The position numbers and the translations under genes were made by a program. The notes under the pieces are model-generated. The model had not been told where the DNA came from. It ran no database searches and worked only from the letters and a program-made list of their open reading frames with translations. This document shows, piece by piece, positions 29,852-39,500 of a stretch of 64,000 bases of DNA. The DNA comes from Oleisolibacter albus (GTDB lineage: Bacteria > Pseudomonadota > Alphaproteobacteria > Azospirillales > Azospirillaceae), in the NCBI RefSeq assembly GCF_003336875.1, contig NZ_QGNJ01000006.1, forward strand, positions 124,001 to 188,000, in the 5' to 3' direction. How positions within the stretch are numbered: the stretch's first letter is position 1; every line of letters begins with the position of its first letter.

Positions 29852-30910
29852 ATGAGCAAACCCGTCGCCCCGGTTCTCTGCCACCCCGCCCTGTCACCGG
29901 ATGGCCAGGTGCTCGCCTTCCAGTTCCATGGCGGCGACGCGCGGCGCAGCGGCATCGGGCTTTACCGCTTGCGGAGCGGGCACCTGATCCGCATCCCCAA
30001 TCCGCCGCAGGGCTGGCTGGCCTTCCCGTCCTTTTCCCGGGACGGCACCCGCCTTGTGGCCGTCCGCAGCAACGATGTCAGACGGACATCGGCCATCGTC
30101 AGCATCGATCTGCGCACCCGGGCGATCGAAACCGTGGGCACCCGCCCCCCGGACGCCGGATCGCTCAGGTTCTTCCCCGTCGTCCAGCCGGAAACCGGAA
30201 ACATCCTGTATGTGGACGCGGCGGATGATGGCGGGCATCGCCTTCGCCGCATCGACGTGCAGACGGGGACCGATGATGTCCTGATCGGATCGGATGCGGG
30301 CTACAGTGTTCTGTTCAGACCGTTCTTCACCGACCGCGACACACTCTATGTCCAGGGCATCGGGGGGCAGGCCAATGGAGGGCAGGACGGCGGGGGTCAG
30401 GACGGCGGGCCGCCGGACCCGGCCTGCGCCGGGCGCACAGACCTTGTCAGCTACCGTCTCCGCCCCGGGCAGGCGCCGGCCATCGCCTTCCCGGAGCTGG
30501 AGGCGCAGCGGGCAGCCCTGGCCGGCGATGATCCGGTGCGGGGCCTGACGGGGGCCGCCGGAGCCGACATGCTGATCGGCGTGGCGGCGGACCTCACCCA
30601 CAACAGCCGCGGGCGCGCCGACTGGTCGAAGTCCCGGATCGTCCGCGTGGACCAGGGCCGGCGGCTGGAAGCGCTGGCCCATCTCCACGGCCATGTCCTC
30701 GATCTGTGCCTGGCCGATGACGGGTCGGTGGCCGCCTTCCTGATGCAGGGCCGCGGCATGCGGGGGGACCGGACGCTGATGATCCTGGAGCTGCGGAGCG
30801 GCGCCGTGCGGGAGACCGGGTTGCCGGCGCGTCTGGCCGCGATGCCGGCCTTCACCCCGCCGTCCCGCCCCGCCCTGGTCCGCGCGGCGGAGATGCCGGA
30901 GCCACGCTGA
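29852..30910 (+). CDS. TolB/PD40-like beta-propeller protein, unknown function
   Basis: 352 residues from the ATG at 29852. Repeated blade-like segments are visible: HPALSPDGQVLAFQF, FPSFSRDGTRLVAVRS, SIDLRTRAIETVG, VVQPETGNILYVDA and RIDVQTGTDDVLIG, each with the S-x-DG-x-x-L/I-x-F rhythm of PD40/TolB or WD40-like propellers. No export signal is evident at this start, and an alternative TTG at 29747 adds a non-hydrophobic extension, so it may be cytosolic. It has the GC-rich composition of the host, unlike the unit just before it. The 270 bp upstream (29582-29851) show no gene I can defend. Probably a scaffold or sensor protein; no function assigned. Confidence 0.6.
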   Translation: MSKPVAPVLCHPALSPDGQVLAFQFHGGDARRSGIGLYRLRSGHLIRIPNPPQGWLAFPSFSRDGTRLVAVRSNDVRRTSAIVSIDLRTRAIETVGTRPPDAGSLRFFPVVQPETGNILYVDAADDGGHRLRRIDVQTGTDDVLIGSDAGYSVLFRPFFTDRDTLYVQGIGGQANGGQDGGGQDGGPPDPACAGRTDLVSYRLRPGQAPAIAFPELEAQRAALAGDDPVRGLTGAAGADMLIGVAADLTHNSRGRADWSKSRIVRVDQGRRLEALAHLHGHVLDLCLADDGSVAAFLMQGRGMRGDRTLMILELRSGAVRETGLPARLAAMPAFTPPSRPALVRAAEMPEPR

Positions 30911-31065
30911 TCCCCCGCTGCGGCCACCGCCCGGAGCCATGGGGGAGGCCTATTCGTCATGACCGTATTCATACCAGTAAAGTCAGGACAAATGCGCGCA
31001 TTGATACGCATCGCCGTGTGATGGCATGCTTGCCGTTACAACCCAAAAGGGAGATGAGGATCGCC

Positions 31066-32274
31066 ATGCGTCTTTTCCGCCATCCCATCCACGCCGGCCC
31101 CGGCCATCCTTCCCGGCATCGTCCCGGCCTTCGCCTGGGCGCCGGTCTGCTGCTGGCGCTGGGGGGCATGCCCGCGGCGGCGGCGCCGGACTCGGCACCG
31201 GATTATGGCGGGGCCAGCACCAGCCAATGCATTCCCTTCGCCAACCCGCAGAGCGTGGCCTTCACCGACCCGCCGAAGCTGAATTTCAGCATCGGCGACA
31301 GCACCACCATCCATACCGTGACCATGGACACCGGATCGGTGGGCATCGCCCTGGCCGCACCGCTGATCCCCGGCTTCGAGGGGCTGAAGGCCAAGGGCAG
31401 CCCCGGCACGCAGTTCCTGTCCAGCAGCAAGATCCTGTGGGTCGGCACCTGGGTCCCCGCCACCGTCACCCTGTATGACCGGGACAAGCAGGCCGTGGCC
31501 ACGGCGGCGGTGCCGGTGCTGGGGGTGGAGCGCACCGGCTATTGCCCGGCCTTCCAGAAGACCGGCCAGATCTGCACCGACGGCATGAGCCCGGCCAAGG
31601 ATGTGGTCTATATGGGCGTCGGCTTCGGCCAGGAGGCCGATTTCCAGCCCCAGGGCACACCGGACAAGAACGCGCTGCTGAACCTGACCAGCCTGAACGG
31701 CAAGCCCATCGCCCCGGGCAGCCTGAACCCCGGCTATATCATCGGGCGCCAGGGCATCCAGGTCGGGCTGACAGCGGAGAACAGCCAGGGCTTCCGCTTC
31801 ACCAAGCTGACCCCCTATGCCGCCTATCCCGGCGACTGGATGATGCCGCAGGGCTGTTACAGCCTCAATCCAGAGCAGAACCGTGCGGCGGCGGGGCCGA
31901 TCTGCACCCCGACCCCGATCCTGGTCGATACCGGTATTCCCCAGAGCTACATGACGGTGCCGGACGGCATCCGCTTCGACACGGTGGAAGAGCAGGACAA
32001 GAGCGATCCCAAGCGCAAGCTGCCGGTGCTGGCACCGGGAACGGTGGTGACGATCCGCCTGCCCGTCAGCGGCGACCCCATCGCCGAAGCCGCCTTCACC
32101 ATGGGCGGCGGCAGCCCGGTGCAGCCGGCCCAGATCATCCCCGACCAGACCGACAAATACCCGCCCTTCCTCAACACCGGGCGGCACTTCCTGCGGCAGT
32201 TCCAGTATCTCTATGACGCCAGGCAGGGCTATGTCGGCATGAAGCCGCAGCCCAACCCCTGCGGCGAGGGCTGA
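31066..32274 (+). CDS. Secreted pepsin-like (bilobal) aspartic-protease-fold protein
   Basis: 402 residues. A signal peptide with a basic start is followed by GLRLGAGLLLALGGMPAAAA. Two aspartic-protease-like motifs are seen, TMDTGSVG (Asp88) and LVDTGIPQS (Asp288). The 200-residue spacing compares with 183 in pepsin, so the two lobes of a pepsin-type enzyme could sit on one chain, which is rare in bacteria. Several Cys residues (CIPFA, GYCPAF, QICTDG, GCYSL, PICTP, NPCGEG) could form disulfides in the periplasm. The ATG at 31066 has GAGGA about 7 nt upstream; ATG 31054 is an alternative. It is a single gene before a convergent GIY-YIG gene. Activity is unproven: flap Tyr and other pepsin landmarks are not recognisable by eye. 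Confidence 0.6.
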   Translation: MRLFRHPIHAGPGHPSRHRPGLRLGAGLLLALGGMPAAAAPDSAPDYGGASTSQCIPFANPQSVAFTDPPKLNFSIGDSTTIHTVTMDTGSVGIALAAPLIPGFEGLKAKGSPGTQFLSSSKILWVGTWVPATVTLYDRDKQAVATAAVPVLGVERTGYCPAFQKTGQICTDGMSPAKDVVYMGVGFGQEADFQPQGTPDKNALLNLTSLNGKPIAPGSLNPGYIIGRQGIQVGLTAENSQGFRFTKLTPYAAYPGDWMMPQGCYSLNPEQNRAAAGPICTPTPILVDTGIPQSYMTVPDGIRFDTVEEQDKSDPKRKLPVLAPGTVVTIRLPVSGDPIAEAAFTMGGGSPVQPAQIIPDQTDKYPPFLNTGRHFLRQFQYLYDARQGYVGMKPQPNPCGEG

Positions 32275-32293
32275 TCAGCGCGGGAAACGGGCC

Positions 32294-32800
32294 TCAGTCC
32301 GGAACCGGAACGAACGGCAGCCCTGCCCCGCCGGGCCAGGCCAGCAGATGGCTGCGGCAGGTGGGGCAGTCGCTGCTGCCGAAGCCGGGGGCCGGCACCG
32401 GCAACCCCTCCAGCGCCGCGGCCAGGGCACATTCCGTCCAGTCCGGGCCGCCGGAGACGGAACCGGCGGGGAAGATCCAGGCGCCCACGGCGTTGCCGCC
32501 GCAGGTCAGCCGGTCCACATGCCAGCGCAGGGTCTTGTCCGGGCTGAGATGCCGTGCCAGCCGCGCCCGCAGCCCGCCCGGCCCGCGGGCGCTGCCGCAA
32601 TAGAGATAGCGCCCGGCCGCCAGCGTCACCGGCGGCCGGCCGGGCAGCGCCACGGACAGCGGCTGCCCCATCCGGATCAGCAGCACATAGGCCCCGGGCA
32701 CGGCGGGAATGCCGTCCGCCGTGCGGTGGAAGCCGGCAGACGGCAGCGGCGGCGGGCCGGGCGGCGCGGGCGGCAGGGGCGCGGTGTCGCGCCCGCTCAT
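32294..32800 (-). CDS. GIY-YIG/DUF123 domain protein
   Basis: 168 residues. The core PGAYVLLIRMGQP ... LAAGRYLYCGSARGPGGLRAR then HLSPDKTLRWHVDRLT is the DUF123 version of the GIY-YIG nuclease fold (the Tyr-Leu-Tyr-Cys-Gly-Ser segment stands for YIG). In other organisms DUF123 occurs alone or fused to endonuclease III. The end has a small Cys pair (SSDCPTCRSHL). Its start overlaps the stop of the FecR-like gene by 4 nt (32797-32800), so it is the last gene of the two-partner-secretion operon. It may be a passenger or a genuine part. Its role is unknown. Confidence 0.75.
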   Translation of the reverse strand: MSGRDTAPLPPAPPGPPPLPSAGFHRTADGIPAVPGAYVLLIRMGQPLSVALPGRPPVTLAAGRYLYCGSARGPGGLRARLARHLSPDKTLRWHVDRLTCGGNAVGAWIFPAGSVSGGPDWTECALAAALEGLPVPAPGFGSSDCPTCRSHLLAWPGGAGLPFVPVPD

Positions 32801-33519
32801 TTCACCGTCTTGGCCAGGGCCTCGGCCTGGCGGGTGCAGCCCTTGGCCGCCATCCAGGCCGCGGTCATCCTGGCGCCGGTCACGCTGGCCGGCAGCAGAT
32901 GCAGGGTGACGGCCGTGGCCTCCCCCCCGATCTCGAACAGCATGGACTGGCCGTCGCCCACCGGCATATCGGCCGGCAGCGCCAGTTCCGGCTGACCGGC
33001 CGGCCAGGGCGTGCTGGCCTGCCAGGCATGGTCGGCGGGGGCCAGGGTCAGCGTCACCTCCGGCACCGCATCGGCGCGCCAGAGCACGGCCGGCTGGCCC
33101 GGCTGCAAACAGGCATGGCCGGGCGTGGCGGCATCGACCAGCCAGGGCCGCGGCAGCGGCTTGGCCGTCGCGGCGGCACGCACGGCACCGAGCGCGCTGG
33201 TATCGGCGCCGCGGGCGGCCACCAGATTGGCGAAGGACTGGGTGACGCTGGCGCCACCGCCGGCGGCGCCCTGGTCGGGCTTGCCCTGGTACGGGCCGAC
33301 CAGGGTCAAGGTCGTGCCCTCGGCCGACACCAGCACCAGCCGCGCCCCGTCGGCCAGGGTCAGGCTGGCCCCGCCATCCAGGCTGGCGCCGGGTTCCAGC
33401 GCGATGCCGGCGGCCTCCACCACCACATAGTCGGCGGCCAGGGCCGGCAGCGCCGGCAGGGCCAGGACCGCCCCCAGCAGGGCGGCGGGAACACGGGAAC
33501 GCAGAGGGGACCGGGTCAT
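32797..33519 (-). CDS. Secreted FecR-like protein linked to the CHAT gene
   Basis: 240 residues. Sec signal peptide (AALLGAVLALPALPALA) and then a short repeat of beta pattern: YVVVEAAGIALEPGASLDGG, SLTLADGARLVLVSAEGTTL, TLVGPY. That is the rhythm of FecR-type domains (G-x-L-x-x-G-x-x-L), without the usual cytosolic anti-sigma part. A C-terminal carbohydrate-like segment ends in CTRQAEALAK. It overlaps the CHAT gene by 4 nt and the GIY-YIG gene by 4 nt. FecR-like secreted proteins often travel with CHASE2 cyclases and CHAT proteins, and both are present here. The function is unknown, and the FecR comparison rests on pattern only. Confidence 0.6.
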   Translation of the reverse strand: MTRSPLRSRVPAALLGAVLALPALPALAADYVVVEAAGIALEPGASLDGGASLTLADGARLVLVSAEGTTLTLVGPYQGKPDQGAAGGGASVTQSFANLVAARGADTSALGAVRAAATAKPLPRPWLVDAATPGHACLQPGQPAVLWRADAVPEVTLTLAPADHAWQASTPWPAGQPELALPADMPVGDGQSMLFEIGGEATAVTLHLLPASVTGARMTAAWMAAKGCTRQAEALAKTVK

Positions 33520-36500
33520 GGGCTCACCTGTGACAGGGACGCGGCAGCGGCCACCGGGCCGGCGGACTGACCGCGGGACAGGATACCGTCACCGACAACG
33601 GTGAAGGCACCCCAATAGAAGGGATGGCCGGTGGCCGGGCGCGCGGCCAGCACCATCTGCGCGGCCGAAAGGGAAGCGGCCACGTCACCGCCGCCGCTGC
33701 CGGCGAACAGCCGCGTCATCAGGGCCACGGTGGGCTGGGACGGCACCTGCCAATGGGTGACCAGAAGGTTGCGGGCGCCGGCGAAGAAGAAGGATTCGGC
33801 CAGGCCCGACAAGGATTCGCCACCGAAACGACCGTCGCCGCCCGCGGTGTTGCAGGCCGACAGCACCACCAGATCGGCATTGAGGCGCAGCAGAGCCACG
33901 TCCGATGCCGTCAGCAGCCCGTCATCGGCGGTGCTGGCCGGCATGGAGGCCGGCGGAGCCAGGGCCAGACCGGGTTCGGACTGGCAGCGCAGCTCACCGG
34001 GCAGCAGGCCATGGGTGGCGAAGTAGAGCACACGGTAATCGGCCAGCGGCCGGTCGCGCACGGCGGCCTTGGTCACGGCGGCGCCGGTGATCAGCGCGTC
34101 GGGACCGGCCCCGAACTGCTGGCCGACCTGGCGCAGCTCGTCCGCTGTCTCCGGCAGCGGGGCCAGCGCCCGCAGCATGGCCGGGTCGACCGGGGCGCCG
34201 GTGCGGCACTCCCGCCCCAGCAGCGACAGGCCGTCGGCCTTGCCCTGGAACGGCGGCGCGGCGAAACCGATGAAGGCGCGCGGGGCCGGCGCACGCCCGG
34301 CCAGCCTGCGCATCGACAGGAAGGCCGGCACCGACGGCGCCATGGCCAGGGCATGGTCACGGGCCAGCCAGGCCGCCCCGGCATAATCGCCGGCCGCGGC
34401 GGGGGCCGTCACCAGCAGCGCCGGGGGCAGGCTGAGCAGGGCGCCGCCGGGGATGAAGACCAGCCGCTTCAGCCCGCGCAGATCGTCGGCCACCGGACCG
34501 GCCAGCCGGGTATAGAGATCGTGCGCCTGCCCCAGGTCGAAGGGCGGCAGGCGCCCGGCCACGGGGATGAAGGCGGCGCGCAGCATCTGCACCCGGCGGG
34601 CGGCCTCGTCCCGGCCCAGGCGCACGGCATAGGCCCGGATGTGGTCGCGCGTGACCAGGAAGCCATAGGACTGGTCGGCGGCCAGGGCGAACAGCAGCAC
34701 CCCCTCCCCCGGCTCCAGCACGGCCTGAAGGTCGGCGGCCCCGGCCACGGTGAAGCGGGTCAGCCGGGCATAGCCGGGAAAGGCCGCCTGCAGATCGCGC
34801 TCCAGCGTGGCGGCCTGACGGCTGGCCCCCTCCAGCCGGGTACGCAGTTCCTGTTCGCGGGCGGGATTGCGGCTGGCGTCGGGCTTGGCCGTTTCCACCG
34901 CCAGATCCAGGCGCACGCGGTCGCGGGCGCGCACGGCGTCCTGCTGGCGGCGGACCAGATCGGCCACGGCCGGATCATCGGCGGCGAACCGGGCCGAGGC
35001 GCGGGAAATGGTCTGGCCCACAGCGCCTTCGCGCACGAACTGGGTGGCGGCGAACAGATCGGCATACAGGGCCGGGGCCTGGTCCGGCATACGCTCGGCC
35101 ACGGCCAGACCGGCGCGCAGGAAGGGGGCGATGCGGTCCAGCGGCAGCTGGGCCGGCGGCTGGTCGGCCGCGCCCAGCATGGCGAAGGCCTGGCGGAAGC
35201 TGGCGACGGCATCGACGGGGCGGTTGCCCTCGGCCTCGACCCGGCCACGCTCCAGCAGCAGCGAGGCGGTGGGCCAGCCCCCGCCGAACAGGTGGCGGTT
35301 GGCCTCCACCGCGGCGGTCAGCAGCCGCACGGCGCCGTCGGTGTCGCCCCGGGTGGCACGGGCCAGACCGCGCAGGGCCAGGATACGCCCCTGCCACCAG
35401 GCCGGCAGGCCCGGCGTGCGGTCGAACAGGCGCTGGGCCTCCGCCGCCGCGGCCTCGGCCAGATCGGCCTGCCGCAGCTTCACGCCGATGCTGCCTTCCA
35501 GGATCATGCTGTGGATGAGGTCGGCACGGGCCGCGGTGAGATTGCCCAGCACCATGCGGTTGAGACCGTCGTCGCCCTCCAACTCCTGCATCAGGGCGCG
35601 GCGGACGGCGCTGGCCTCCTGCGCCGTGGCCAGGGCGCGCTTGAGATCGCCGGCATTGAGCGCATGGAAGGCACGGTAGCTGGTCAGCCTGGCCCGCAGC
35701 GCCCGGTCGAAGCTGCGCTGCAACAGGGCGTCGGCACGGCGGAACAGCCCGTCCGCCTCTTCCAGGCGGCCCTGGTTGCTGACCTCCAGCGCCAGATTCA
35801 TCAGCGTGTCGCCCACGGCCGGGGAATCGGCCCCCAGCACCCGGCTCTGCACCTCAAGCGCGCGGCGGTAGGCGGTCTCGGCGGCGGCGAAGTTCTCCAG
35901 GCTGTTGCCCAGACGGCCCTGCTCGGTCAGCGACTGGTAGCGCTTGACGTCACCGCGGCCGAAGCTGACGGCCTGCTTGCCGACGGCGGCGGTGATACCC
36001 TCGCCGGACGGTGGCGGGGCCACACCGGCCAGCCGGGCCATGGCCTGCGGGAACAGGTCGCCCAGGGCCGGCACGCCGTCGCCCTGGTAGAGGCGGCCGG
36101 CCTGCACCGTGCTGACACCCAGATGCGGCCATGCCCCCTCGCGCAGCTGGCACGATGCCAGCAGCACCAGCCCCTCCCCGACCCAGGCAGGGTCCTGGCA
36201 GGCGGCCTTGCGCGCCAGCTGGTTGGCCCAGTCGGTCCGCTGGGCCGCCTGAAGCAGCTGCGGCCGCGCCGCGGCGGCATCGGCCGGCAGCGGCTGCACC
36301 AGCGGCACCGACCAGATCTGGCCGCTGGGTTCTTCCGACGCGCCGCAGTAAACGTCGTGCAGGGTCAGATCGCCTTTGACCGGCACCGGCACGGCGCGGC
36401 ACTGCTCCCCAGCGGCGTCGCTGCCGATCTCCACCGGCTGACCGGCCGGCCGGGCGCTGGACGGCACGCGGGTCCCGTCGGCGGCACAGGCACCGAGAGC

Positions 36501-36554
36501 GGCCAGCAGGGCCAGGGCCGGCAGAGAACGTCGCATCCAGGCACCCATCACCAT
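33516..36554 (-). CDS. CHAT-domain TPR lipoprotein
   Basis: 1012 residues. The N-terminus ALALLAALGACAADG is a lipobox, so the protein is probably a periplasmic or outer-membrane lipoprotein. The middle holds tetratricopeptide repeats (NSLENFAAAETAYRRALEVQ, SNQGRLEEADGLFRRADALL, further Ala-rich helices). The C-terminal third is a CHAT (caspase-like) domain: the His motif LYFATHGLLPGE and the Cys motif LVVLSACNTAGGDG form the expected dyad, and GAFTVVGDG lies near the end. CHAT proteins are known or suspected proteases. I give the ATG at 36554, overlapping the TpsA gene by 7 nt; the ATG at 36536 gives a tighter signal peptide. Its likely substrate is the neighbouring filamentous protein, but that is inference. 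Confidence 0.9.
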   Translation of the reverse strand: MVMGAWMRRSLPALALLAALGACAADGTRVPSSARPAGQPVEIGSDAAGEQCRAVPVPVKGDLTLHDVYCGASEEPSGQIWSVPLVQPLPADAAAARPQLLQAAQRTDWANQLARKAACQDPAWVGEGLVLLASCQLREGAWPHLGVSTVQAGRLYQGDGVPALGDLFPQAMARLAGVAPPPSGEGITAAVGKQAVSFGRGDVKRYQSLTEQGRLGNSLENFAAAETAYRRALEVQSRVLGADSPAVGDTLMNLALEVSNQGRLEEADGLFRRADALLQRSFDRALRARLTSYRAFHALNAGDLKRALATAQEASAVRRALMQELEGDDGLNRMVLGNLTAARADLIHSMILEGSIGVKLRQADLAEAAAAEAQRLFDRTPGLPAWWQGRILALRGLARATRGDTDGAVRLLTAAVEANRHLFGGGWPTASLLLERGRVEAEGNRPVDAVASFRQAFAMLGAADQPPAQLPLDRIAPFLRAGLAVAERMPDQAPALYADLFAATQFVREGAVGQTISRASARFAADDPAVADLVRRQQDAVRARDRVRLDLAVETAKPDASRNPAREQELRTRLEGASRQAATLERDLQAAFPGYARLTRFTVAGAADLQAVLEPGEGVLLFALAADQSYGFLVTRDHIRAYAVRLGRDEAARRVQMLRAAFIPVAGRLPPFDLGQAHDLYTRLAGPVADDLRGLKRLVFIPGGALLSLPPALLVTAPAAAGDYAGAAWLARDHALAMAPSVPAFLSMRRLAGRAPAPRAFIGFAAPPFQGKADGLSLLGRECRTGAPVDPAMLRALAPLPETADELRQVGQQFGAGPDALITGAAVTKAAVRDRPLADYRVLYFATHGLLPGELRCQSEPGLALAPPASMPASTADDGLLTASDVALLRLNADLVVLSACNTAGGDGRFGGESLSGLAESFFFAGARNLLVTHWQVPSQPTVALMTRLFAGSGGGDVAASLSAAQMVLAARPATGHPFYWGAFTVVGDGILSRGQSAGPVAAAASLSQVSP

Positions 36555-39500
36555 CCCCGTCCCAGGCCGGGATAGCCCTCATCAAGGCCGGGGGTGCCAT
36601 CCCTGGCCGGGGGCGGCGCCACCGGCTGCTGGAACAGCAGGCCGGGGATGATGACGCGCGGCGCGCTTTCCACCGCCGCCAGCGTACCGCTGACCGGGAC
36701 GGACGCGGACGGGCTTCCGGTGTTCGACAGGGCGGCGACGACGCTGTCGCCCGTACCTCCCGGCGTGGCGGCGGGCGTCACGCCCGCAGGTGGGGTGGCC
36801 CCAGGATCAGGGGTGGCCTGACCCGGAGCGGACCCCGGCGTCCCGGGAATCGGCGGCGGCGGCGCGATGACGGCGTTCAGAACGGTCACCGGCGCCACCC
36901 CGCCGGGCAGGGCGGCCCCGTTCGCCTCCACCGTCAGCAGGCCCGGCACATAGGTGATGGTGTAATTCTGCGCCACGCCGCCGAACGGGGTGATGGCATA
37001 GGCGCCCGCCGGCGACTGCGTCGTCGCCCCGGTCGCGAAGGACAGGCCGCTGACCACCGATGCGGTGTCGCCATTGACCAGACCCTCATAGCTGGCCGTG
37101 AAGGTCGGGTTGGCGGCACCGTAGGTGCGCCGCGCATCATTGGCACGGATGGTCAGCGCCGCCGGGTCGATGGTCAGGGCGCCGTCGACGTAGGAGATGG
37201 CGTAGTTGGCGGCGCTGGCGCCACCGGCACTGATGACATAGCGGCCGACACCGGACCCGGCCGTGGCCGTGCTGCCCAGCTGCAGGCCGCTGACCACCGA
37301 TGCGGTGTCGCCATTGACCAGACCCTCATAGCTGGCCGTGAAGGTCGGGTTGGCGGCACCGTAGGTGCGCCGCGCATCATTGGCACGGATGGTCAGCGCC
37401 GCCGGGTCGATGGTCAGGGCGCCGTCGACGTAGGAGATGGCGTAGTTGGCGGCGCTGGCGCCACCGGCACTGATGACATAGCGGCCGACACCGGACCCGG
37501 CCGTGGCCGTGCTGCCCAGCTGCAGGCCGCTGACCACCGATGCGGTGTCGCCATTGACCAGACCCTCATAGCTGGCCGTGAAGGTCGGGTTGGCGGCACC
37601 GTAGGTGCGCCGCGCATCGTTGGCGCGGATGGTCAGCGCCGCCGGGTCGATGGTCAGCGTGCCCGGCTGGAAATTGAAGATATAGCCCTTGCTGTTGGCC
37701 AGCGTGCCGGCGGCAAGCGTGATGGCGTAGGAGCCGACGCCGGACCCGGCTGTGGCCAGCGTGGTGAACAGCGGCGTGCCGCTGAGGGTATTGGCGACAT
37801 CGTCACCATCGACGAAGCCGCTGATGCTGTAGGTGAAGGCCGGATTGTTCTGGCCATAGAGCCGGATGAGATCATCGGCGGTGAGGGTCAGCACCACGCC
37901 GTTGGCGTAGAAGATCAGGTTGCCGGTTTCCGTCACCGTGCCGGGCGGGTTGCCGGCGAAGGTGCGGCCCAGAATGACCTGACCCGATACCGGTCCAAGG
38001 GTCGTTCCCCGCCGGGAGTCGGCATAGAGGATGGTGCGGCCGCTGGCCGATACGGCAGAGCTGGCGTCGGCCACGAAGGCACGGTCGGTGGCAAGCACGA
38101 CGTCGCCGCCACCGCTGATGATGTCGGCATCACCGCTCAGACGCAGATCGCCGCCGCTGACGGCCAGGGTCACCGCACCGTCGGCGGAGGCCACGGTGCC
38201 AGCGACGCTGAGATCGCCGCCGCTGGAGCGCAGATCGATATCGCCCCGGCTGCGGATGGACTCGAGGATCGACAGGCGGTTGGCACCGGTCAGGCTGATA
38301 TGGTCCCAGCCATCGACGGACAGCCGGTCGACGGACAGAACGGTTCCGGCGTCCTGTTCGATGCTGTCGCCGGCCAGCGCCAGGTCCAGCCCGTCACGGA
38401 ACTCCAGCGAGCGGCTGATGAGGACGGCCCCGGTGCCGTCGGGGGAATCGCCGGACGGCGCGCCGATGCGCAGCACCGGCGTGGAGAGGCCGAGCAGTGC
38501 CAGCTCATCCGCCGACAGTTCCAGCGTATTCGCCTGATCGTCAGTCTCCGACCCCAGATCGATGTCGTATCCGCCGCTGTAGGGACGGACCGTGACGCTG
38601 TCGCTGCTGCGGACGGAGAAGCCGCTGCCCAGCACCATCTGATCCGCCGCGATCTCAATGGGGCTGGCATAGGTGACAGCCCCATCGCCGCCGATGATCG
38701 GTGTGCCGCCCCCGGCCGCCGTCAGGTTGGTGATGCGGCCATTGCGTTTGGGCACCCGCAGCAGGATGCGGCCGCCGCCGGTGCTGTAGATGCGGGTGGG
38801 GCTGGCGCCGTCGGGACCGAAACTGATGCCGGTCTGGCCGAAACCGCCGCTGTCCGCCCAGCCGGCGAGCGTGATACGGCCGGCTGCCGTGCGCAGCAGC
38901 GACCCGTCGGCGATATGCAGGCCGGAGATGGTGGTCCCTTCGGAGAAGCCGGCGACGCCGCGCACCGAGATCTCTCCCGCATCCCCGGTCATCAGGGTGG
39001 CGCCGGCCAGCTCCACGCCGATGCTGGTGTTGCCGAGCACACCCCCGCGACCACGGAGGGTGATGTCCCCCCCGGCCGCGTCCAGGGTGGAACCGGAAAC
39101 CAGCACCCCGCGGCCGTTGGTCGGCCCCATGCCGCCGGCACGGGCGTAATCGCTCCCGCCGCTGCCGCCGACAAGGGCGATGTCGCCCCCGTTGCTGAGG
39201 ATCGAGGCGCCATTGGCCACCAGGATGGCGCCGGACGTGCCATCATCCGGATCATCAGAACCAAAGGCGCGGGCCTGCAGGGTGATATCGCCGCCCTGGC
39301 TGGTGATGACCCCGCCATCGACCGCGATGTCGGTGCCGGCCTTGAGATGCACGTCCCCGGCGCCAGTGAGGCTGCCCGTGACCTCGATGCCGGCCCCCGC
39401 CTCCACCCGCAGATCATCCTTGAAGGCGCCGTCCGTGATGGTGACGCGTCCCGGCCCGTCGGTGCTGCCGATGACGATCTGGTCGAAACCCTGCTTCAAT

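Noticed and set aside
29627-29884. Minus-strand 85-codon frame after the AT-rich unit, considered as a transposase remnant
   Set aside because: No DDE or known transposase motif recognised, and no terminal inverted repeats.
30991-31002. 12-bp palindrome AATGCGCGCATT upstream of the pepsin-like gene
   Set aside because: A single short GC-alternating palindrome with no second copy seen; too little to call an operator.
33624-36575. A 983-codon plus-strand frame opposite the CHAT gene
   Set aside because: Gly/Gln/His-rich shadow; the minus-strand frame has TPR and CHAT motifs.
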